Below are positions 50,001 through 56,176 of a DNA stretch of 64,000 nt, piece after piece. The translations under genes were made by a program, and so were the position numbers. The notes below the pieces were generated by a model. It ran no database searches, was not told the DNA's origin, and saw nothing but the letters and a program-made list of their open reading frames with translations. Source of the stretch: Nitrospirota bacterium (lineage in GTDB: Bacteria; JACPQY01); the NCBI GenBank assembly GCA_016180645.1, contig JACPAV010000021.1, positions 45,793 through 109,792 of the forward strand, written 5' to 3'. The number at the start of each line of letters is the position of its first letter. Positions within the stretch are counted from its first letter, which is position 1.

Positions 50001-51870
50001 CGGTGCTGCCGGCAACGCACTGATTGGTACTGTTGCACGTGTAGCCGGAGGCGCATGATGGGCAGGTCAGGTATCCCCCGCATCCATCGGACACCGTTCC
50101 GCACTTGCCAGGGCACTCCGTCGAAACCGTTTTCACCGTACACGTACTGCTGGTTCCGCACGTGTTGCCGTTCCAGACGCAGGGCGCCATGCAGGTGGCC
50201 ATGGTGACGAAGCTGGAGCACGAGCTGCCGGAGGGGCAATCACCAGGGCAGTTGGCATTGCTTTCCGGGGGGTTCTTGCTGCTTTCGCAGGTGCCGTTGT
50301 TGCAGGTGTAACAGTTGTCGTTCGGGCAGGCGACCGCCGTTTCGCCGGCGCTAATATCGCAGTAGTTGTTTGCGTTGCAGCTGACTCCGCCGCAGGCCGA
50401 GGTTTGGCATGCGTTGTTGCACCAGTAGCAAGGTGACGTACAGGTGGCGGAGGTCGTGTAGCTGGAGCACGCGACCGGGCAGGATCCGTACGTTTTGCAA
50501 TTCTGACCGAAGGCCGCGCCCGCGTCCCAGCAGCAGGAATTCGTCGGGCAGTTTCCCACGGCCGTGTTGACTTTGCAGCAGTCGCCAGGGCAGGAGGAGG
50601 CCGTTTCACTCCCCGCGCAGGTTCCGTTCCCGCAAACTTCGCCCCCGCCGCAGGCTGTGCTTTGGCAAAGGTTGGTATCGGTACACCAGTTGCAGGGTGC
50701 GAAACAGGTCGGTTGGGTGACGGCGTTGGAGCATGAGCTGCCGCAATCGGAGGAGCAGTTCGAGCTGGTTTCCGGAGGGTTCTTGCTGCTCTCGCACGAG
50801 CCGTTGCCGCAGGTGAAGCAGTTGTCGTTCGGGCATGCCGCGGCCGTCTCGCCGGGGTCGCAGTAGTTGTTCGCGTTGCACGTTGAGCCGCAGTTGCCGG
50901 AATATTCGCAGGTCATGGTGCTGGACTTCCAGCAACAGGTCGGCTCCGTGATACACATGGCCGACGTGGTGTTCATGTAGCACGGGAGCATTCGCTTGGG
51001 CGCTGCCGCGGACTGCCGGCATGTCCGGCCCGGGTCGGATTGGCATCCATTGAAGTCCCATTGAGGATCGCACGGCATGTCCTGTTTGCAGGTGTAGGCG
51101 CCTTCGATGTTCTTCGTTTCGCACGTCCGGAAATCGTTGCTCCTGCAACCCTCGAAATCGACCGCGGGATCGCAAGGCAGCCCCACGCTGGTGGAGCACT
51201 CGGTCACGGTCTTTGAAACTTGTTTGCAGTTCGGGGGGGGGGTGGCGGCGACCTCGCTTACGTTGCAGGTTTCCGAACCTTTGGGGTTGATGTCGTACTC
51301 GACGACCTCCGCCATGAGGACGCCATCGTTGACCTTATCCGTGATCTTGACGTGGTAGAGACCGTTCTGGCTGTCGGTCACATCAACCACAAGAGACCCG
51401 TCGCTGTGGCAGTTGTAACTTCCCGGCACGGGGGCTGTGCCCGAGCCATCGGCCAGCGTCAGTCCAGCTAGAGCGGGACAATCCGAGGGATCGGCGGCTT
51501 GTTGCCTCGGTCGCTTGGCGGATCGACCCGGTGCGCCCCGAACGCCGCCCCGCACGCCTCCGCGCACTCCGCCGCGGACTCCCGCGCTGGACTCGTTGCC
51601 AAGACTGGAATTGAGAGAGGAGGCCTGATCGGTGACTTGGCTCAAAGTGGATACAGAGTTCACCACTTGGCCGGCCTGCTCAATGCTGCCTTTGACGGCA
51701 GAGGTGGTGTTGGCCACGGCGGCGACGTCTGCGCCCGTGGTGGTGGCGGCTTGTGTGCTGGCGGCCAATTGCTTCTGGAGGTCCCCCAGGAAATTACTCT
51801 TGCCGCAAGCGCCGAGCGCCGAGGCGAGGAACACTCCATAGACAAACAGACGAGATTGTCTGATCTTCAT
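47050..51870 (-). CDS. Giant cysteine-rich surface lipoprotein with MopE-like repeats
   Basis: 1606 residues. Lipobox ASALGAC (Cys22), a helical Ala/Thr/Val region (about 25-90), a (GVRG) tandem repeat (about 95-112), then about 900 residues extremely rich in Cys, and a C-terminal beta-rich region (about 1120-1606) poor in Cys. The Cys region contains PSI/EGF-like units (FVTMATCMAPCVWNGNTCG twice), CGNGSCESSKNPPE-type units and three metal-binding MopE-like motifs (CSDGINNDCDAYVDC and relatives). GGGAGGTGG precedes the ATG; a CRP-like site lies 100 nt upstream and a terminator follows. Probably an outer-surface protein, perhaps copper-binding or adhesive. Confidence 0.85.
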   Translation of the reverse strand: MKIRQSRLFVYGVFLASALGACGKSNFLGDLQKQLAASTQAATTTGADVAAVANTTSAVKGSIEQAGQVVNSVSTLSQVTDQASSLNSSLGNESSAGVRGGVRGGVRGGVRGAPGRSAKRPRQQAADPSDCPALAGLTLADGSGTAPVPGSYNCHSDGSLVVDVTDSQNGLYHVKITDKVNDGVLMAEVVEYDINPKGSETCNVSEVAATPPPNCKQVSKTVTECSTSVGLPCDPAVDFEGCRSNDFRTCETKNIEGAYTCKQDMPCDPQWDFNGCQSDPGRTCRQSAAAPKRMLPCYMNTTSAMCITEPTCCWKSSTMTCEYSGNCGSTCNANNYCDPGETAAACPNDNCFTCGNGSCESSKNPPETSSNCSSDCGSSCSNAVTQPTCFAPCNWCTDTNLCQSTACGGGEVCGNGTCAGSETASSCPGDCCKVNTAVGNCPTNSCCWDAGAAFGQNCKTYGSCPVACSSYTTSATCTSPCYWCNNACQTSACGGVSCNANNYCDISAGETAVACPNDNCYTCNNGTCESSKNPPESNANCPGDCPSGSSCSSFVTMATCMAPCVWNGNTCGTSSTCTVKTVSTECPGKCGTVSDGCGGYLTCPSCASGYTCNSTNQCVAGSTGCSSFVTMATCMAPCVWNGNTCGDGGGGGGCVKQPADATSEYWTGIYYCSDGINNDCDAYVDCQDPDCAGASNCGGGGGTNCASAVTQPTCFAPCVWNYSNNTCGSGTASGCTPQPAAATSEAGYCNDGINNDCDPYTDGGDPDCQGTASGCSTMVTEPTCNTSYGCFWDYNVAQCKSSSAPPPSGGTATCMPQPAGITSEAGYCSDGIDNDCNSGPDCIDPDCAGVSICAATGGGCNFNKFCDSNESPFSCPDCASIGTSCNMNAICDPNETSFSCPGDCMAGGGVKAPYTCTASFTCNSATNPCLAGPASFGPPVSGSACTNPPPGVKCTKETSKSVVECKEKFICTAQAAPPPGGFPGGPGGFAGPGPAVPNCGNDSCKACGSVTKTIYECEDCFAGGLTPVAGPPFGGPVPPAPGAGPLATPKLQAASVSGQRCVKYPWEPPRLDMMANCKLSGSSYVCKQCVKDAWTPVGGEANINSTLTFADGSKETTRSFVIEGKRVGAKAFQPADVEALIGMVGKAKTADMEGAGALQNDAMAKTIVSMTIHQYPKLSAGSTDTFAPAGTEGAPTETAQLTQETEIRITSETNMAAGSGLLKKDTSEVDLSMLDFSDAKKGYEVRTFKGRDDLKCPLGPNGTHVPTQDKIAGTFFEQYPGSGSTTGTFEYCAIDRPGNPNTDVDDTGAWYSKESGTTTYPVPPDAKSEIATAETGTSILQGIWSNNLADSDPVLQNCGESLSGVSQTLVTFVAPDGTTRQEPRDSQFATDPKKCDVAPILSEGSAFAKVQGLELSNGGSEAKGSIPLPGGSITFEVTGADTKTPRIKFDMSLDAFGVQVAAKADLKMHPPDEKGNTGDGKMQVTTGGKKLDVLLSIDPKGWRNVSGETTDEAGNKTGFSQVRTDKGSEMTVNIVKPDGSKDTGTIVFTDEANSKNEVGVGTLVASKSGGGTADLELAFCKDGSIAIYDKQGGSRGGKLSGPDSCK
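49930..50222. repeat. Intragenic direct repeat of about 60 bp in the Cys-rich gene
   Basis: Segments at about 49938-49997 and 50160-50220 are almost identical, sharing GCCATGCAGGTGGCCATGG and TGACGAAGCTGGAGC. They encode the repeated FVTMATCMAPCVWNGNTCG unit, a recent domain duplication. Confidence 0.75.
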
Positions 51871-51971
51871 AAACCACCTCCCGAAAACTTAAAGCTGATC
51901 GTGACGGTCAACATCTAATCCCAACAAAAACAATTCATGCGACGTTTTTAGCACACCCCCAAAATGATGTC

Positions 51972-51987
51972 TGTGACTTATATCACG
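51972..51987. promoter_or_regulatory. CRP/FNR-family operator-like site
   Basis: TGTGACTTATATCACG: TGTGA-N6-TCACG, one mismatch from the CRP consensus. It is about 100 nt upstream of the giant lipoprotein gene and 62 nt past the stop of the LytR_C-barrel gene. Confidence 0.5.
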
Positions 51988-52049
51988 TGGGGCGGGGGAG
52001 TCAAACGAGGGGTTGGCTCATGAGATGGCTTCTGGCCGGGCCAAGAGAC

Positions 52050-52916
52050 TTACTCCTTCGGGCTCCAGGACAAGCGAAAACTGACCTGGGGTCCGCTGAG
52101 GTCGATTCGGCTCGAAGATGCCTGGAAAACATCGGGGGGCCGTCCGTATCGGGGGGACAGGAACACGTACATGACGGAGAATGCGCCGGACCAGGGCCCA
52201 TCCAGCGCCTGTGCAAACGTAGCCCCCGCTCCCCACATCAATGAGGTATCGAAAGATCCGGGCAGCGTTTCCCGAGTGTTGAAGGCCGCTCCCGCCTCCA
52301 CGGCGAGCGAAACGGAGGAAGGAGTCTCCTCCCAGATGCGTCCCTCGATGCGAGCGGCAGGTCCGAGAAACGAGTGGTCTCCCGCGGCGTAGGCGAATCC
52401 CTCAGCCTGAAGATCGAGCCAGGGTCCGATGGGGTGGGGCAGACCTACCCCCAGGGTACCGCGGATGAGAGGAGCGGCGCGCGTGGTTTGTTGTCGACCG
52501 CCCAGGGAGGCGACGTTCAGATCCTTCCCGAACAGCGGAGATAGAAACCCCACGTCGGCGATCAAGCGCCAGGGTGTCAGCTTGGGGGGGGGAGGCGCGT
52601 CATTCGCGAGGGAGGCGCCTTGACCGAGCACGGCAATCAGGTCGAACGGGCCTTCCCAGAGGAGGGGACGGACTTCGGCGTTTCGCATGAGTTCGGCGAT
52701 TCGCTTCGCGCCGGCCGGGTCGCGAGCGTAAACAAGCGCGCCGATGGGGGTCACCCTGTTCCACCGTTCGACGCTCACTTCGTAGCCCTCCTGCCTAAGC
52801 CATTGGGTGAAGAGGGAGATCATGGCCGGGGGAGATCCGCCATCCACGATTTTCGCGATGGGGCGGGGGGTGGCGAGCACTTGGAGCAGAAGCGTCAAGC
52901 CAATCCAGTATCCCAT
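52050..52916 (-). CDS. Exported protein: LytR_C-like domain fused to a beta-barrel-like domain
   Basis: 288 residues. Signal peptide (GYWIGLTLLLQVLATPRPIA), then a LytR_C-type domain (about 22-100: KIVDGGSPPAMISLFTQWL, VVYARDP-like LVYARDPAGAKRI, DLIAVLGQG), a Pro-rich linker (DAPPPPKLTP) and a C-terminal domain of alternating amphipathic strands ending in VSFRLSWSPKE, like an outer-membrane barrel. It may link cell wall and outer membrane. The family of the barrel is unknown. Confidence 0.65.
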   Translation of the reverse strand: MGYWIGLTLLLQVLATPRPIAKIVDGGSPPAMISLFTQWLRQEGYEVSVERWNRVTPIGALVYARDPAGAKRIAELMRNAEVRPLLWEGPFDLIAVLGQGASLANDAPPPPKLTPWRLIADVGFLSPLFGKDLNVASLGGRQQTTRAAPLIRGTLGVGLPHPIGPWLDLQAEGFAYAAGDHSFLGPAARIEGRIWEETPSSVSLAVEAGAAFNTRETLPGSFDTSLMWGAGATFAQALDGPWSGAFSVMYVFLSPRYGRPPDVFQASSSRIDLSGPQVSFRLSWSPKE

Positions 52917-52974
52917 CCGGGGAGGCTATTACAGTTGCGGAGTTGGGGCAATGCCGCGCCGGGGTTCCGGGGAG

Positions 52975-53003
52975 TTGGCAAGGTCCGCGCTTCTCATTAT
53001 GAT
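52975..53003 (+). promoter_or_regulatory. Leaderless promoter of the FmdB gene
   Basis: TTGGCA (52975-52980), 17-nt spacer, TATGAT (52998-53003), 6 nt to ATG 53010. No ribosome site. Confidence 0.65.
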
Positions 53004-53009
53004 AGGGAC

Positions 53010-53414
53010 ATGCCTATTTACGAATACCAGTGCTTGAAATGTCGGAAGAGGAGCACCGTTTTGACCCTTCGGGTTTCCGAGAAAGTGGATCCCGTGTGCG
53101 AGCATTGCGGGAGCAAGGAGATGAAGCGCCTGATTTCCCGGGTGCGCGTGGTGCGATCGGAGGAGAGCCGGATGGAAAGAATGGCCGATCCGTCGTCCCT
53201 GGCGGGGTTGGATGAGAAGGATCCGCGCAGCATGGTGCAATGGATGAAGAAGATGGGCCAGGAGATGGGCGACGACATGGGGGAGGACTACGAGCAGATG
53301 GTGGAGGAGGCGGAGGTCGAGGCCGAAAAGGAAGCGAAGGGGGAGGTGGAGAAATCGGAGGAGGGGGGAACGGCGGATTCGTCGCCGACGGGGGATTCGA
53401 GCGGAGATGAATAA
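53010..53414 (+). CDS. FmdB-family zinc ribbon protein
   Basis: 134 residues. MPIYEYQCLKCRKRSTVL and VCEHCGSKEMKRLIS form a CxxC...CxxC zinc ribbon at the N-terminus, the FmdB regulatory-protein family. The rest is acidic, Met/Glu-rich and likely disordered or coiled (EDYEQMVEEAEVEAEKEAKG). It is transcribed alone from a leaderless promoter and ends in a REP cluster. Confidence 0.87.
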   Translation: MPIYEYQCLKCRKRSTVLTLRVSEKVDPVCEHCGSKEMKRLISRVRVVRSEESRMERMADPSSLAGLDEKDPRSMVQWMKKMGQEMGDDMGEDYEQMVEEAEVEAEKEAKGEVEKSEEGGTADSSPTGDSSGDE

Positions 53415-53565
53415 GAGCCTCTAACGGAATGCGTAGGGGAGGGTCTTCAGACCCTCCCGACAAGAGGGAGCAAGTAGGGGAGGGTCTTCAGACCCTCCCA
53501 ACAAGAGGGAGCATCTGAAGATGCTCCCCTACGAATCGGCACTCTGTTAGAGGCGCTAACTCTAT
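53414..53565. repeat. REP/MITE-like element, copy 2
   Basis: Contains GGGAGGGTCTTCAGACCCTC palindromes twice and GGGAGCATCTGAAGATGCTC, framed by AGAGCCTCTAACGGAATGC and a matching inverted end (CTCTGTTAGAGGCG). It fills the gap between convergent FmdB and desulfhydrase genes, where the hairpins could stop transcription both ways. Confidence 0.8.
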
Positions 53566-54713
53566 CGAGGCGGAGTCTCGACCGAAAGCAGGCGCCTGAA
53601 TTTCCAGGGCAGGTCTTTCACTTTCAATTGGATGAGCGATTGGATGGATTTCGAGTTGTAGGTATCCCAGAAGAGCACGGGCACGCCCTTTTCGGAGGGG
53701 GCGAGTTTCATGAAAGCGGCAAACGTTTTCCCGCTGTAGGTCGGTTCCAGCTTGAGTTTTTCGTGCTCTTTGGCGAACCGGATCGCCTCCTGCGCCTCCG
53801 GCGTAGGGTGGCCGTATCCCCCGCCGAGATAGCCGCCCTCCACGTGGACCATGTCGAGGGTGATCTTGGTTTGGCCGAAGACCGGATCGAACGTTCGCAT
53901 ATACTCGAGCGTTCGTTGGGCGAGGCTGGCTACGACGAAGCGATTGCACATGCTCCGTTCCACCACGCGGACGCCGATCACCTTGCAGGAGAGCTGAGCG
54001 AGCGCAAATCCGACGACGAGACCGGCCATCGTGCCTCCCGAACCGAGTGGGACGTAGAGGGTGGCGGGTGGCGGGAGATCCCCGGTTTCGGTCTGGCGCT
54101 TGATCTCGAACGCCGCGTTGACATAACCGAGGCAACCGAGGGGAGAGGAACCGCCGGGGTAAACCACGAGAGGGTATTTGTCGACTCGAACGACCTGCCG
54201 GTGAAAGTACTCCATGAGCACGTGCGGGAGCATCCAGGCGCGGGAACGGGTCAGTTGGCAATCGACGCCGAGGGAGAATAGAGCGAGGAGAACGTCGCGC
54301 ACGTAGGCGGTGGCCGGCTGGGGAAAGAGAATGGCGGTGACATCGAGACCGAGGGATTTCGCATAGAGGGCGGAAGCCAGGACGTGATGGGATCCGATTC
54401 CTCCAACGACGATGATGCGTTCGAACCCACGCCGGCGCGCTTCTCCCAGGATGAACTCGAGCTTCCGGACCTTGTTCCCGCCGTACACTGTGCCGAGAAG
54501 ATCGTCGCGCTTGATCCAGAGGTGGGGGTGGTGAAGGGCGCGGCCCGATTTCTCAAGGCGCTGGACGGGCGAGGGGTAGTCGCTGAGGCTCGTCCAGGGA
54601 ATTTCTTCGAGCGAGGGATAGGCCGCGAAGAGGGGCAGCCGCGCCTTCGGCTCTTCGGGAACCGCCGGCGGATCGGATGGCCGCGGTTGGGTGTGAGTGA
54701 GCGCTACGGCCAT
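53562..54713 (-). CDS. D-cysteine desulfhydrase/ACC deaminase family PLP enzyme
   Basis: 383 residues. LWIKRDDLLGTVYGGNKVRKLEF holds the PLP lysine of the ACC deaminase/D-cysteine desulfhydrase group, followed by GGIGSHHVLASALYAKSLGL and PLGSGGTMAGLVVGFALA (phosphate loop). It deaminates a small amino acid such as D-cysteine; ACC deaminase cannot be excluded. ATG 54713 overlaps the upstream gene by 10 nt. About 40 residues longer at the N-terminus than usual. Confidence 0.82.
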   Translation of the reverse strand: MAVALTHTQPRPSDPPAVPEEPKARLPLFAAYPSLEEIPWTSLSDYPSPVQRLEKSGRALHHPHLWIKRDDLLGTVYGGNKVRKLEFILGEARRRGFERIIVVGGIGSHHVLASALYAKSLGLDVTAILFPQPATAYVRDVLLALFSLGVDCQLTRSRAWMLPHVLMEYFHRQVVRVDKYPLVVYPGGSSPLGCLGYVNAAFEIKRQTETGDLPPPATLYVPLGSGGTMAGLVVGFALAQLSCKVIGVRVVERSMCNRFVVASLAQRTLEYMRTFDPVFGQTKITLDMVHVEGGYLGGGYGHPTPEAQEAIRFAKEHEKLKLEPTYSGKTFAAFMKLAPSEKGVPVLFWDTYNSKSIQSLIQLKVKDLPWKFRRLLSVETPPR

Positions 54714-55156
54714 GGCTCGATGGTTACGCGAGTGCCGCTTGGGGTTCGCGCGATCGCGCTTCGCCAGGATCCTCGAAGGCGGCCGAGGGGGACGTACCGG
54801 CCGGATTTTTCCAAGGTGTGCGGCGATTTGCGTGTGTTGATGAGGATGACTTGTTTTTCCGTCCAATAGAGGATCTCGCCCGGTGTGGCCACGGCGGAGA
54901 TTCCTTCGGCCTCGGACATGGGCAGGGACTGGCGAAGCATCAAGAGTCCGTCCACTTTCCGCCCCTTCCCGGCCAGGGGGAGGCACGCCGCCAATCGGCC
55001 GGCGATGGCCGTGGATGCGAGTTGACCTTCGGCCGCGCGGTTTCCGATCCGAACGAGAATGCCTTTCCCTTCGACCGCCGCGTGTTTCTGTCCCCCGCGA
55101 AGGGATCGGATCTTCGACTTGATCCGTTGCGGGGAAAAGAGGGCTGAGAAAAGCAT
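54704..55156 (-). CDS. Hypothetical protein, basic
   Basis: 150 residues, rich in Arg/Lys/Gly, no recognised domain. Segments ILVRIGNRAAEGQL, ILYWTEKQVILINTRKS and HTLEKSGRYVPLG suggest a compact beta-rich fold. The gene is credible because a perfect TATAAT ends 6 nt before the ATG and its end overlaps the next gene. Function unknown. Confidence 0.6.
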   Translation of the reverse strand: MLFSALFSPQRIKSKIRSLRGGQKHAAVEGKGILVRIGNRAAEGQLASTAIAGRLAACLPLAGKGRKVDGLLMLRQSLPMSEAEGISAVATPGEILYWTEKQVILINTRKSPHTLEKSGRYVPLGRLRGSWRSAIARTPSGTRVTIEPWP

Positions 55157-55162
55157 TTCGGG

Positions 55163-55168
55163 ATTATA
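55163..55168 (-). promoter_or_regulatory. -10 box upstream of the 150-residue hypothetical gene
   Basis: TATAAT on the minus strand, 6 nt before ATG 55156. The heptamer array TCAGCNN occupies the -35 region. Confidence 0.55.
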
Positions 55169-55179
55169 ACAGGAAGCGG

Positions 55180-55266
55180 TCAGCGATCAGCAATCAGCTT
55201 TCGGCTTCAGGGCAATGATGGATCGGAACGTTCCGGCTGTAGGCTGACCGCTGAATGCTGATGGCT
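55180..55266. repeat. Opposed heptamer arrays (TCAGCNN x3-4 and GCTGANN x3)
   Basis: TCAGCGA-TCAGCAA-TCAGCTT-TCGGCTT at 55180-55207 and GCTGACC-GCTGAAT-GCTGATG at 55243-55263, able to form a stem. Located between the peptidase stop and the next gene's promoter. Confidence 0.7.
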
Positions 55267-55269
55267 TTT

Positions 55270-55965
55270 TCACAGGGTGGGTAGGAATTGAAGCGGGTCA
55301 TTCGCCATGTTCCGGTACCGGATTTCGAAGTGGAGATGCGGGCCGGTGGCGCGGCCCGTCTGGCCGATCTTTCCGATCGCCTGGCCTTTTTCCACCAGAT
55401 CGCCCTTTCGCACGAGCATTTTCTGGGCATGGGCATAAACGGAGGCGAAGTCCCCGGCATGTTTGACGATGATGAGGTTCCCATATCCGGCCAGCTTGTT
55501 GTCGCTGTAGATGACCTTCCCCGAGTCGGCGGCGACGAATTCGACGCCCTCGCGCGCCGCGATATCCAGGCCCTGGTGGCGACGGTCCATCCGGACGCCG
55601 AATTCGGATGAGAGGCTCCCCTTGATCGGCCAGATGAATCGACCTTTCGTTTTTTGGACCTGCGCTTTTTGCATCGGGGGCGCTTTATCCTGTCGGAGCA
55701 GCCGTTTTTCGACTTTTGCCATCTCCCGGGGAGGGGACTTCTCTTTCACGCGCGGGATGAAGAGCAGCTGTGCCTCCTTGAGAGAGGACGGATCGTCCAG
55801 GTCGTTGATGAGGACGATTTCGATGAGATCGGCCTCGTATTCGTCTGCGATTTGGATGAGGGTCTGGCCCGATTTGACCCGATGATAGATGCCGGGAGCG
55901 CATGAGGTGAGTGCGACGCTAAGGATGGCCGCCGCGACGAAGCGTCGAGAGCTCGGGAGGTTCAG
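55270..55965 (-). CDS. LysM plus M23 peptidase lipoprotein (NlpD/EnvC-like), probable CTG start
   Basis: 231 residues. Lipobox LTSC follows a short signal (NLPSSRRFVAAAILSVA), a LysM domain (HRVKSGQTLIQIADEYEADL ... LLFIPR, about 28-75), and a C-terminal M23 domain (SSEFGVRMDRRHQGLDIAA, VYAHAQKMLV, GPHLHFEIR with HxH). It should cut or regulate cutting of peptidoglycan at the outer membrane. No ATG, GTG or TTG occurs in frame before the lipobox; CTG at 55965 has AAGGAAG 3 nt upstream and fits. Otherwise the start would be an internal GTG at 55749, without LysM. Confidence 0.8.
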   Translation of the reverse strand: MNLPSSRRFVAAAILSVALTSCAPGIYHRVKSGQTLIQIADEYEADLIEIVLINDLDDPSSLKEAQLLFIPRVKEKSPPREMAKVEKRLLRQDKAPPMQKAQVQKTKGRFIWPIKGSLSSEFGVRMDRRHQGLDIAAREGVEFVAADSGKVIYSDNKLAGYGNLIIVKHAGDFASVYAHAQKMLVRKGDLVEKGQAIGKIGQTGRATGPHLHFEIRYRNMANDPLQFLPTL

Positions 55966-56093
55966 AAACTTCCTTCGCTCCGTGCGGAGCCGGCAAGGTT
56001 TCGGATTGCAAACCCGGACACATCCATGTGTTTGTCAGCGTATTCTACCCCTATGCGGCTTCCCTCACAAACCGGCTGTCAGGGCCGTAAGAC

Positions 56094-56176
56094 GCGGGCT
56101 AAAGCCCGCGCCTACCCAGGGGTGTCCGACGCCCGGCGCCGGCTTGGTAGCCGCAGCCTTCAGGCTGCGTTCCGGG
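56094..56176. repeat. Two perfect palindromes downstream of ppx
   Basis: GCGGGCTAAAGCCCGC and CGCAGCCTTCAGGCTGCG, 40 nt apart. The second one encodes the last residues of the Ppx/GppA protein and sits at its stop codon. Confidence 0.7.
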
